64,000 nucleotides of DNA from positions 911,818 to 975,817 of the forward strand of contig NW_003314277.1 in assembly GCF_000143415.4 (NCBI RefSeq), in the 5' to 3' direction. Position numbers and translations under genes: made by a program. How positions within the stretch are numbered: the stretch's first letter is position 1; each line of letters begins with the position of its first letter. This DNA comes from Selaginella moellendorffii. Taxonomy: Eukaryota; Streptophyta; Lycopodiopsida; Selaginellales; Selaginellaceae. Shown here piece by piece: positions 32,518-43,845 of the stretch. A model generated the notes under the pieces. It ran no database searches. It saw only the letters and a program-made list of their open reading frames with translations, and was not told the origin of the DNA.

Positions 32518-33480
32518 GTGTGCTTCGTCCTGGGTGGAGCAACCTCGCGTTGACAATAACATGAAAAATCCAGGTAAGTTCTTTAGTGTCCTTTGTGAGA
32601 CCAGTTCTAAGGCATCATCTCCCTTTTTTGTCGACCTTGACCCTCTCGCACACCCTAAAACTTTATTTTCGCGCTCTACAAATTCGCCAGCATTGCAGCT
32701 AGAGATCACTTCCTCGAGGAATCCTGCATTTTCGAAGGAATTTATTCTCCTATGGAGGTCAGCTTAGAATTCTGGAGCTCTAATTCAAGTGTTGCGACAT
32801 AGCGAAGCGGATGATGATGTGTTTTTTTTATCCGTGTTTCTTCTCGTTTTCGTTCCATATAACACAGGGGAAAGCTGGCGGGGCTCTTCTACGACCAGTT
32901 CTCGTGAAAGAACCTGGTACTCAGCAACCAGACCTTGGCATAACGATCACTCGTATTGGCAGCTTTCCGGTGACCAAGTTATCTCCGTTTAATTGCAAAC
33001 AGATACACAAGTGGAAACTTCTTCACAGTAACGTCAAAAAGAAAAGTGGAATACACTAATGACTGCGTGTCACTGTTCTGTATCTATTTGCCGGATTGCT
33101 TCTTTCTCAAGATGACTACAAGAGCGACATGACAGCTTCCTTTGACGAGGTCAGAACTAGAAGGGATCTCATCGGTTTGTTGAGGTCCAACCATCGCAGC
33201 TCACGCTTCTTAAATGGGATATGGAGCCCGAAGGCCTCATTTGCTGTCCACGGTGCTCTAGGGATTGGAGAAGACAGTAAAAAGCGACGGGGCTTCGTTG
33301 CGTTGGCGAAAGAGTCAAGTTTGATCCCCGGCCCGGGAATAAATGTCATGTTTCCAGAGCGTGTGCTTCGTGCTCCTTCCTTACCACTTTTAGTGACACT
33401 TGCAGGTACAATACTACGTGTGCTTAAAGCCGGATAGATGCCGCGCTCCTACCGGGTGAGTCTAAGGATTCACATTTATT
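32517..33480 (+). pseudogene. Scrambled fragments of the PhyH dioxygenase gene
   Basis: Pieces match exon 2 with its donor (32520-32580), the 5' leader and exon 1 (about 32640-32750), exon 5 (GKAGGA..., 32868-32990, with the HND iron motif region), and exons 6-8 (about 33090-33450), each with internal deletions and frameshifts. Exon 1 material now lies after exon 2 material, so the copy was rearranged. It directly abuts the second Copia element. Confidence 0.75.
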
Positions 33481-33560
33481 TCCACAGGTTTGCTAAGTAA
33501 AAAGTTTACCTTCTTTCGGAGATAAACTTCCTGAATCCAGATATCATTTACTTGCCTCGA

Positions 33561-33885
33561 TTTTGCGGCAGTGGTCAACGTTCGTCCAGCAGCTCTCATC
33601 AACCACCTTGTCCTCGGGACGATCCGGGTCAACCATGACCGCTGCGCCGGAGGAGGTCATCACCACTCCCTTGATCTTCTCCTCGCTGCAAGCACGGATC
33701 AAATTCTCCGTTCCAGTGATTGCTGGGACCAACACATCCTGGCAGAAAAAAAAACTCAGAAAATTTCTCATCGCCCACGAGCAAAACCAGCTAGATTCTT
33801 ACATCTGGGGTGTCAAACTTCCAGAAGAAGGGGCAGGCTGTGTGGAAGACGGCCTCACAGCCCCGGACTGCCGGGACAATGGCTT
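33561..33885 (-). pseudogene. Cinnamoyl-CoA reductase/dihydroflavonol reductase-like gene fragment
   Basis: Two exon-like pieces on the minus strand. One has RGCEAVFHTACPFFWKFDTP, ending at a GTAAGA donor (about 33803). The next begins at an acceptor (exon from 33738) and reads DVLVPAITGTENLIRACSEE, VVMTSSGAAVMVDP and DESCWTNVDHCRK. These are conserved short-chain reductase segments of the CCR/DFR family. The nucleotide-binding N-terminus and the C-terminal half are absent, and the flanks do not continue the gene. Confidence 0.6.
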
Positions 33886-33939
33886 CCACACAATGTACTT
33901 GTCAAAGGTCTCGCATATGTTAGACTGATCACTTAATAC

Positions 33940-36690
33940 CAGATAAGAGCGAGCTCCAGTCATCCAAGTTTTCCCTGTGACCACAAAATGAAAGTGCTAC
34001 ACCAAGAGACCTGCAAGCGGCCACATTTGTACACAAAGCCTACGATGGCAAAACATATTCGTACTACTTGTAGAGGATTCAAGTTCAGGTAAGGCAACAC
34101 AGCAACACATAAACAGACGATTGAAGCGTCTTTTTTCCTAAACCATTGTTTTGTCAAGTTTTGATTGAGCAGTTGCGAAACGAAAACTATACCTCGTGCT
34201 TTATTGCGTCTCCTTTCTACCAAGGTGCAGGCTGTCCGCGAGAAGCACGAACTCTACAAAAGAAAAACAAAGAACAAAAACGGACAAAAAAGATGGAATG
34301 GAAATACTCAGGTATCTTGCACTTATCAATCCAAAACCGATCTTATAGCTCTCAAACTTTGCAGTGAATCAAGCTTCTGAGAAAAGAAATGCTGGTAGTG
34401 ACGCTCAAGTGGCAGCATTAGAGAAGACTCGATCGAGCAAAGTGCTGCATTGCATCGTTGGTGATGCGGAAATGAGGAGAAAGATCTGAGAGATGCAATT
34501 CCTCTGTACTCTCCAGATAGAGATGGAGGGCACGGCTAAGTTGTCTCCTTTCGTTTCTATTTTGTTCTTCTTTTCTACAGAAACTCTCTTTACTTTCTTT
34601 GTCATTGTCAATTGGGAGTGGACGGAGTGACCCATCTCCAAAGCTTTCCAGAGATTAAATCTAATCACGACGTGGACCGGCTAAACAATTCGTATATCAA
34701 TTATAATAAACTCATGGGCTTAGGACAACTTACTATAAAACCACTATATTCTCTTTAAATATGTACTTTTTCATAGTGTGTTAGTTTTACATAGGAAAAA
34801 TGAAAGAAAGATTGGCTGGGGATCATCCTAGATGAAAAACTTCATATTTTCTGGCAAAACATATCATGAATGGCAAGATTCAAACCTATGGGGATGTGCA
34901 GAGGAGTCATAGCTGCAAGTAACATTGAGCCTTCATATTCAAAGAGTACTTATTTAACCTTTATGAGACATTAGAGAATGTATATATATATAACATGTGT
35001 AGATAAAGCCCACATTTTTAGTCATGTTTTGTATGATTCAAGATACAATCAGATTTTCATTGTGATATGGAAACAACCATTATCACATTTTCATGATATA
35101 GAGAAAAACCAACCTCCTAGTCCCAAAAGTCTACCTTTTTGTCCCCTAAGATAGGTTTGCTAGAGTAGAGTGACAATGACAAGCTTATTACTGAACCAAG
35201 TTGTCAAAGATTACATCAATCTTGACCTTACTTCCTTTGACTTGTTTGTGCTGCTCAGCTGATCACACAACTTTGAGATCTATTCACGATAAGTACTATG
35301 AATGTTTGAGCTTTGCAAGTTTGTCTCTTGCGTTTTGTTTCTTCAAGTACTTTCTCAGCACTTAAAAGCTCTCTGTGGTTCCAGAGAAAACTTTGGTGGA
35401 GACTGGAGCTGGCTCTCATCGGATACTAAGTGACAACTCTAAGCAAACACTAGACCTTTCTTGACAGGTACAATGCACTACGTGTGGCCCAAAACCGGAA
35501 AAGATCTGGAAGGAAGTGCTTTCTCTGCTAGTGTCAGGCAAGTTCTTGTGCTATCAGCCATGCCGTACTTTAATGCTCACAAATCGAGAGAGCTTGGATG
35601 AATTCGCAATGCTCTTTTTTCTTGGTTATAATTTAAGCTCTTGAATTGTACGATGGTTGATTCATCTCCTGATGACTTTATTCTTCTAACCATTTGCTCA
35701 ATGGTTCATTTTCATTCGTGCAGCGAGTAATTTAGATTTGGACTAATTCGATTGGAGCAGTGGTGTGAGCGAGTTTAGATCTGGACTAAAACTATGATTC
35801 GTGCTATAAAGAATTGGTTACGCTTTTTTTTAATACCAAGTTGCAGGTTGTCCGTGAGGAGCACGAACTTTTTGTCAGTGGTACTTAAAAATTGGCTGTC
35901 ACAGTTTTTACTTGATCCCTAGCTGCTGGTCAGAAGAAGCGATGAATCTCTACAAGTTTACAAAGGGGACAAAAAGAAGGCATGGAAAAACTCAGGTACC
36001 TTTCAATCTTATAGTTATACCTATCAATCCCAAACCGATCTTATAGCTCTTAAATTTTGCAGGGGATCAAAATCAAGCTTTTAAGCTCTTTCAACATATA
36101 GAAGCAAGAAGAAAAAATAATGAAAGAAGAGCTTTCGCAATGCTGATAGTGACGCTCAAGTGGCAGCATTAGCGAAAACTGGATCGAGCAAAGTGCTGCA
36201 TTGCATCTTTGGTGATATCGAAATGAGGACGAAGATCTGCGAGGTGCAATTCCACTGTACCCTCCAAGGAGAGAGATCCCATCCAAATGTTCTTTCTTTC
36301 CTCTAAAAACCCTCTTTTAACTTTCTCCTTTGTCCTTGTCAGTGGACAGAGTGACCCCATCTCCAAAGCTTTCCAGAGATTAAATTTAATCACCCCCGAC
36401 GTGGACCGGCTAAACAATGCTTAAATCAATTGTATTTAAATTCCGGGTTTCGGACAGACCATTATAAATAAGATAAACATTTCATTAAGATAATAACTAT
36501 TAAACAAATCTAGTGATACTTTTTGCCCTTTCAGGCGCATGGATGACTAAGTATAGGCCTAGGCATGTACTTTTTTTAAGGAAAGAGTAAATTTATCTCT
36601 TTGTTTGATAGTGTGTTAATTTAGTAAAGGTTGGAAGTGGTAAATTTCTTTTTCTTTTCCGTTTTTTACGACCCAGTGCTCTACAGCGAA
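33940..36690. other. Decayed duplicated region without an intact gene
   Basis: Two related blocks, about 34155-34680 and 35750-36420, share 'gtgcaggctgtccg.gag.agcacgaact', 'agtgacgctcaagtggcagcattag' and 'gacgtggaccggctaaacaat'. In one frame both read SDAQVAAL.KT.SSKVLHCI, so they may be remnants of an unrecognised gene. 35466-35530 matches the last exon of the dioxygenase (caggtacaatgcactacgtgtgg). 34860-34910 resembles a tRNA-Ser 3' half. Confidence 0.5.
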
Positions 36691-37047
36691 TGAGCTCAAT
36701 CATTGTTTATATGAGAAAACAATGCAAGGGAAGAAGCGAAAAAGGAAAACTGGGAGAAGAAGACGAAGAATTGGTGGGAGATTTCTCTTTTTTTTTTACT
36801 GTTTTTTTTCCTCTCTTTTGCTCCTCTCTTTTGCTCGAATCTTCGCTGGGGAGGCGAGCGGGCGCCATGGATTGAGCGCCCAAATGATCGAAGCGGCGGC
36901 CTTGATGGCGAGAGCGTCTTGATCGAAGCTTTCCTGGCTTTTGGGTTGGATGGTGTTCTTGCGTTTCAGTTTTCTGGGGTTTTTGGCTGTGGCGGACAAG
37001 GCAACGAAGAAGAAGAAGAATGCTTATCAGTGCTGCCACTGCTGCTG

Positions 37048-37147
37048 NNNNNNNNNNNNNNNNNNNNNNNNNNNNNNNNNNNNNNNNNNNNNNNNNNNNN
37101 NNNNNNNNNNNNNNNNNNNNNNNNNNNNNNNNNNNNNNNNNNNNNNN
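37048..37147. other. Assembly gap (100 N)
   Basis: Exactly 100 N. The left edge is CTG-rich and the right edge CAG/CAT-rich, so the missing sequence is probably a trinucleotide repeat in or near the 5' end of the trihelix gene. Confidence 0.98.
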
Positions 37148-37543
37148 TCCAGCAGCATGATCATCATCATCATCATCAGCAGCAGCCAGACCATCCAAAA
37201 AATGGTGAGTTTTTCCTCCTTTTTCTTGAAGAGATACTCGCCGGATTGATTGATTCAATGCTCTATACTCCTTGTTTCGCTTTGTCTGTGTGTTGACTTC
37301 TGGAAATCGCGACAAAAGGAACTTCTCTGTGTCCATGGCTGGAATTCTTACAAGAAATGCTTACTTTCTGAGATATGTTTATCTTGGCTCTGGTTTGCTT
37401 GTGGTTTTTACGTTTTCTGCTTCGATCTCCCAGAGTTTGTAGTTGACAAAATTGAATTTTTTTTCTTTCACATAGAACTTCGAGTACACATCTCGAGCAG
37501 CACCACTCCACAGCAGGATCCGCCGCCACCATCTTTCAGCTTG

Positions 37544-39019
37544 ATGAAAAACGGCGAAGTCGACGTCGACGACGACGAAGACGATCAAGAACAGCAGGAG
37601 AAGCAGCAACCAAGAAGTCTGTCAGATCAAAACTTGAGCCAGCAGCAGCAACAGCAGCAGCGACAGCATGACCACCATGCCGAGCAGCAACTAGAACAAC
37701 TCAACAAATCCTCCGACGCCATCGCCGATCAAGCCGACAGCAAAGAAGGCTCCAAAGATGCGGGAAGCTGGAGCACCCACGCCACCTCGGTGCTCCTCGA
37801 CGTCTTCCGCGAGAAGAGGCTTGCGATCAACGGGAGGAACTTCCGGGGAGAGGAATGGGAGGAGCTCGCCAGCAGCGTCAACGAGCGATGCTACGCCATC
37901 ACTCCTCCAAACAGTAGCAACTTGACCACCATCGCCACCGCCAGCAATTCTTCCAAGGAGCTGTGGAAGAACGCCAAGCAGTGCTCCTACAAGATGAGCA
38001 ATCTCAAGCGCAAGTACAAGAGCGAGAAGGAGATGATCCAGTTGACTGGAAGCCTTAGCTCCAGCTCTGGCTGGCAGTGGTTCTCCAAGATGGAGGCCAT
38101 CTTTGGGAGCGATCCAAAGTATGCGACTTTCAGCTCCGGGATCTCTTCGGGATCTGAGCTCGCGCTCCATGCAAGCAAAGGCGACTTGATCGTTGATGCC
38201 GTGGCTGGTGCCACCGACGAGGAGATATTTGGAGCCAACAACAAGGTGGTGGTGATCAACAGCACTGACAAGAGGATCTTGCGGAACAACAGCTTCGATC
38301 CGGGCGTGCTCCTCCCGCCCAGCAAGAGCGCCTCCACGAACAACTTGGATGGATCGTCACCCTCGACGGATCCGCGGCGGGAGACTGCCGCCGAGAGCAG
38401 TCCTCGAGAGTTTTACACCACGACGAGCAAGCATTCGCATTCCAAAAAGAAGCTTTGCGTGATCAACTCGGGACAGATTCCAGCAGCGGGGGTGGGCGGA
38501 TCGCCAGCGGCGGCAGCGGCGGCAGGAGGATCGATGGAGGGATCGTTTCCGGCCAGTTTTTCGGATTCGATCAAGCTCCTGCTCATGCAGCAAAAGGAGG
38601 CGATCAATCTTCTCCGGGAGCTGAGTTATAACAGGCCACCATCTTCACAGCAAAGACATGCAAGTATTCTTTTTTTCCCTTCTGTTTTTTTCTGCTCTTG
38701 GTTTTCACAGGAGCATTCTTTTTCTGGATCTTTGGTCGAACATTTTCTTACGTACAATTTTCTTGCAGGATCCGGAGAGCTCGGAATTTGGAGCTCGTAG
38801 AGATCTTCTAGACTTAAAGTCGAGAATCGATGCGGCCGACATGGAGCTAGTCTACTTGAAACAACTTTGTGAATCCAAGGTAAGCTTCCAAAGCTCGAAT
38901 TCTCGATTCTCTTGATCGCAAAGAAAAAATCACAGGAGAAAGAGCTCAAGGACGCGATGCAAGTTTACGAGGACAAGAACAAGTACCGCAACGAGCTCGT
39001 GAGAAGCTTATGGAGGTAA
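37544..39019 (+). CDS. Trihelix (Myb/SANT-like) transcription factor
   Basis: Exons 37544-38659, 38769-38879 and 38936-39019 give 436 aa. The N-terminus is acidic (DVDDDEDD) and Gln/His-rich. The trihelix domain runs about residues 75-190: WSTHATSVLLDVFREKRLAI, FRGEEWEELASSVNERC, KQCSYKMSNLKRKYKSEKEM, ending WQWFSKMEAIFG. A C-terminal coiled coil (RRDLLDLKSRIDAADMELVY) ends at a TAA inside SLWR-stop. Trihelix factors bind GT elements in light, stress and development genes. Intron 1 is GC-AG (GCAAGT donor at 38660). The frame also joins, over an intron starting after 37203, to a QQHDHHHHHQQQP exon by the gap, so the true start may lie upstream. Confidence 0.85.
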
Positions 39020-40949
39020 GAAAATCAGAATCACAGCTTTTTTACATTCTCTTTACGCACAGGGTGTTTACGAGAAAGAGATATCGAAGATGCGGAGGAG
39101 ACAACACGATCTCCCATAGACTCGGAGGGCGTACGTAGGGAGCGTACGGCTGGAATGTGGAACGTCGCCGTCGATTTCCCGTCCGCAGATGGCGTGGATC
39201 GTGCCACGCGGCTGCCTTAAGTTTTTTCCCGCTCAAAATTCTAATTTGTTTATTTCTCTCTCGTGAGCCAGCTCTAGGGTTCTTGGGCGCGCTCGCTGGG
39301 ATGGGATGGCGATTCTGCGCTGGATTGGTGGAGTCGCGAGTGCTGGGATTGAGATCGCTTTGTGAGATGTAAATTCATTCATGAGTTTGCCTGAAAAGAA
39401 TCAAGCCGTGAGAATTCCTGGCATTCTTGTGTGTCATCTAGATCTGCGTGTTTGTACTTTGAGATTTGGTATACCTGACCACTAAATGCCCGTGCAGCTC
39501 ACATCACTCGGCCCTCCACCGACAGATCGTGTCTTTCCATTCCTTGCCAAGTTGCCTGGAGAGGGAAAAAATGTTAGAATCTCTTCTCACTAAAAGAAGT
39601 TTGTTCCCCCCGCTCTTTGCTCTCTTTGTCCATCCATTGCTTTACTCTTTTCAAGATCTGGATTCTTCTGTGCAGGGAGCGCTCATGATCTCATGAACGA
39701 GAGTCTTAGCAGAAAAGAAAAGAAAAGTTCTTCTGGCGATCAGAAGAGGAAAAAACAAAGGGCAGTCTTGGCTGGATCTAATCGAGCAGAGGTATGAAGA
39801 GTGTGTCCATGTGCTGCACAGGATTCAATTGTGAAGCATCGGTGCTGCCGCTCAGACTTCCATCTCTGGTAAGTTCCCAGGAATTTTAGCGAGTTTTCAA
39901 TGGTTTTGCTAAACTCGAAGACTTGCAGGACAGTGCGCCAGTTGATATAGTTGATGTGACACCAAAGAATATTGGATCGAAAAGCTCTCCCATGGTTTGT
40001 TTTGTGTTTTATAAGCTGCGGCTGCTGTGGGTTTATGATTTCAGGGATGAACACAAGACAAAAGGACCGCCTCTAATCACCAAGGTCCGTCCGTCGGTGT
40101 GCGTGTGTGTGTGCGTGTTGTGTGTTTCTGTTTTGCTATGTTCTAATCGCACGACTGATTGGTTCGAGGTGGTAGCCCAAGTGGTAAGACGTTGCTTTGG
40201 AAGAATGTCGAGAAATCTTTTACGTTAATTTCTCCTTTTCCAGGACAGACATTCTGATTTACAGTTCTTGCATCTCAATGTTCAGCACACCTCGTTCCTC
40301 ATGATTTTACGGGAGTCCTTTTAGTGCCAAATAACGCATCCACAGCTTACAGGTTTGGGACAATGATGAACTCCTTAAAATCTTTGAACAGTCAGTGCAA
40401 AACCCTCCAGGTTGAAGATGATCCCTTAATTCGGCCACAATCGCAACACATGCATGGTTCCATCAAGTAAAACACGAGTGCAAGGATTTTGTTACTCGAC
40501 AATGCTCTAAGCTCGAGCTGGCTTAAGCATCAACGCTAGGAGATTTCAATTCCATTCAAACAGGCAAGCCATGCAAATGGAAGGGAAGAAAAAGAAACAC
40601 AATAGCAGCAGCAAGGCCTGTAGATGAGGACCATGGCTCCCGGTAAAATAGTTTCAGTTCTTCTATTTTACACGCTTTGGATCACGAACATATATAGTCG
40701 TCTCGTCACAGCCATATAAAAACTAATCTCGCACTAATCTTTCCTTTCTCTCAATAAACATGTCGCTCGCATCGGAAGTACTTGAGAACATTAAACATAT
40801 CGCGAAACTGATCATAGGGAAGGTCGCATTTATGACATGGCGTACAGATTTTCTCTGAATCCTGAAAAGGAAATGAGTAACTAATGAATGAAAGAAAAGA
40901 ATAATCCATACCAAGAAACAGCTGATTTGTATTTCTTGTAAATACTGTT
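39020..40949. other. Intergenic region with possible short exons of an unrecognised gene
   Basis: Exon-like pieces on the plus strand are DLMNESLSRKEKKSSSGDQK (about 39690-39790), DSAPVDIVDVTPKNIGSKSS after a good acceptor (39929-39992), and DEHKTKGPPLITK (about 40046-40084). Together they suggest a small multi-exon gene, but I could not assemble it or assign a family. A GT-rich tract lies at 40100-40125. Nothing was recognised at 40250-40900 apart from the 3' flank of epsin. Confidence 0.35.
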
Positions 40950-43237
40950 TTACTTTATCAGGCCTGCAAAAGGATCGTTTTGTGTTGGTGGATTCGAAGT
41001 CGTAGGAGGAGCCATGCTGGAAAATGTTGCGTTTGTGGAGATGGTTGTCGTGCCGAATGCGAATGGATCGATCGTTGGTGGTGGCGGCGGCGGAGCAAGG
41101 CCGCTTGCTCCCGCGAGGCCAAGACCACTTCCAGATCCCATCGGTTTGAAACCACTGCTAAAAGCTTGCTCTCCTGTCCAATCTCCAAACTCCGAGGATG
41201 GATTGTTCTTGGCTGCGAAACGAAAGTAGAAAGGACACCGGTTATCCATCAGTGTATAATAGTTGACACTTACGAGCTGTGATGTTTAGATCAATAAGGC
41301 CCGATGACAAAGAGTCTGCCCACACCGATGATTTCGTCTGGAAGCCTTGCTTCGTTTGAGCAGCTGGAGGCACGATTGTATCCACGAAGGAAGAAGCTGC
41401 AGCCGGAGGTGGTGTTTGAGAGGAAAGAGTTTCGAAGGCGTTGAAAGAAGCCGCAGCCGGTGCTGGTGCTTGAGAGGAAAGAGTTTCGAACGCGTCGAAA
41501 GAGTTGAGGGACGCAACGCTGTCGTTGGCCGGCGCTGGTTTGTTGAGCTGAGCAAAAGGATCGGTAGCAAAGAGATCTGTTTTGCTCGTAGTGGTCGGCA
41601 CCGTGGAGGCGGACGTAAATGCACCAAAATCGCTGGAAAATGCATCGGAGTCGAAAAGATTTGAGGCAGTGGATTGCTGCAGAAGAATTCAGTATTGCGA
41701 GAAGTCGGAAAACAAGAAACAACTTACATTCACAGTTTTCGGTCCAGAGACCAACTCAGGACTTGCAAAGGGATCCACCTCTGGCGTTGGCGCTGACAAA
41801 AAATCTAGTTGTCCCAGAAAATCAACTTGTGGAGCCACAGGAGCACGCGGGGCTGGAGCTGGAGCTGCAAAAGCATGGGAGTCCCGTTAGTGCAAACCAA
41901 GGAAAGCACGAAAACATTTACGTCATTTACCAGAGGCCCTGGGATCAAAGTCATCGTCATCGTCGGCGCTGGTTGCTTTGTTCATTGATTGGGCAGCACC
42001 TGTGTTCCTGCAATCCGATGGCTTTTAGATAAGTATTATTGGAAGGCCAGGACATATACTTTTTTTGAGAACTTTCGTAGCTCGGAGGGGCTGGGCTTCT
42101 GCAAAGAAAGAAAACATTCGCAACTACACTCAGTACACTAGAGTTACCTTGAATCGTTCTCATCATTGTTAAAATCCTCCCGGTCTGCATGACGCCAGTC
42201 GTCACGGTATCTATCGCTCTCCTTACTATGTTCATCTCCATAGCGATCGTCATCATACGTACTCCCAAATCTGTCACCAGCATTTCGTCCGTGACCATTT
42301 CGGTCGTCATCCCAGTCACTAAAGCCTCTAGATCCAGTGCTAGAGTAAGAACTGGGCTTAAATATGCCGCCGGTGGAAGAATAACCCTGATACCTGCGTT
42401 GTAATCCTCAAGAGATTCACAAAAAGAAAAGAAGAAAGACCAGAAAACTTACTTGTCTCTATTTGCGGAGGCCTTCTGACGAACTTCGCGAACTTTTTCC
42501 TTGTCATTCACTAAAGAAACCAAAGATTGAGCTTTCTTGCGGACATTCACACCCTGATCCTTTCCGTTTGGTTCTACGTATTGGAAGTCCACCAGTCCCT
42601 GTAGTAGGCAAATGACGCAAAGTGAATATCACATCTGAATTCTAGAACTAGAAAACGCACCTGAATCTGGTAGATGTTTTCTCGCAGCTCATCGATGACT
42701 CTGTCAGCTCCATGAGCAACAAGAAAATCGAAAAGTGTCAATCCCTGGCAAGACAAAAGACCATCACTTGGCAAAGACCTTGAGAAAAACTCTCACTTTG
42801 TACACATGACGCCAGTTTCTTCCTGTGTCGGCCAGTCTCTTCCACAGTATCGTCATGATCATTTGATAGTCATTGCTGCAAAAAGAGACATTTAAACATG
42901 AAAACTCCTGGAAAAACAAAGGAGAGCTTACAAGTTTCTGGTTGCTTGAGCGATTTCGGACATAGCAGTTCCATGTGGTCCCCAAGGCTCGTTACTTGTA
43001 GCATCAAGAACCTATGGCAAGGAAAGGAAAAACACCGACTTCTGTTCTAACGAGCCCGAATTAAAAAATACGAGAGCCTGTTACCTTTTGTTCGATCTCT
43101 GGAACCTTCAAAACCTTTTTGTTTACTTCTCTCCTCCTACAAAAAATTTCAATGAATCAAACGAAAAAGGGAAAGAAGAAGTTCCATGTGACGTACAAAT
43201 CTCGAACAGTCTGGTCGAAAACCTTCCTGAGATCCAT
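40950..43237 (-). CDS. Epsin (ENTH-domain clathrin adaptor)
   Basis: Twelve exons (43237-43197, 43136-43085, 43011-42932, 42875-42797, 42744-42661, 42598-42453, 42393-42148, 42098-42060, 42007-41931, 41864-41728, 41676-41274, 41212-40950) total 1647 nt, 548 aa. The ENTH domain occupies about residues 1-150: [72 protein letters not shown]. The disordered tail carries repeated DPF motifs (VDPFA, TDPFA, IDPFA, NDPFA) that bind clathrin adaptors and two FETLSSQ repeats. Epsins bind phosphoinositides and shape clathrin-coated vesicles at the Golgi or plasma membrane. Divergent from the kinesin gene. Confidence 0.93.
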
Positions 43238-43845
43238 CGAGAATGCGCCCTTGATCAAGCGAATCCGTCAGAATGCATGGATCGCAACAAACTGCGAATT
43301 TCTAGATCTAGCGTCTACAATGCAGGATCGAGAAACCCTCGCGGCGATGCCGCGATCGGCAAGAACAGACGAGGCGCATCTTACCTCAAAACCCTTGGCG
43401 CAGCCGTGGGATCAAAGCGCCATAGCCACCCAATCCAGCAGCTAGCTCGAGAAGGGCAAGCCCAAGCAGAGCTATCGCCATCGTTAGATTAGAAGGTAAT
43501 ACGTGGCGCATTGCGGGCCGTCCGCTGTCAGTTTTGGCCATACTCCTACGAATGCCAAATGCGGCTTTGGGCCATTGTACGGTATGAGCCCATGTATCCG
43601 TTAAGATTTCGAACCCCGAGAGTTTTGGGTTTACAAGCCCTAGCTCGGGGGAAAGATCTTCGCGGCGCCATTCTTCTCCACTGATCTGCGCGATCGACAT
43701 TCCCGGGTATGAAATCCTCCTCCTGTTCTTGAGGAGCGGGTGAAAAGGATTAGTGTAATGCCGCATTGGAGCTCCTGACACGGGATTGTGATCGGGGGAC
43801 TGGTCGTGATCCAGCAGCTGAGGGATCGCCATAGCCGTCGGAAGA
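43238..43845. promoter_or_regulatory. Divergent promoter region between epsin and kinesin genes
   Basis: About 600 bp must contain both leaders and promoters. Long frames on the minus strand here (43386-43904) are antisense to the kinesin start and have no recognisable protein. No clear TATA box. Confidence 0.4.

Noticed and set aside
36707-37336. Reading frames spanning the N gap
   Set aside because: The gap length is nominal, so frame across it is meaningless; the minus-strand frame is antisense to the trihelix 5' region.
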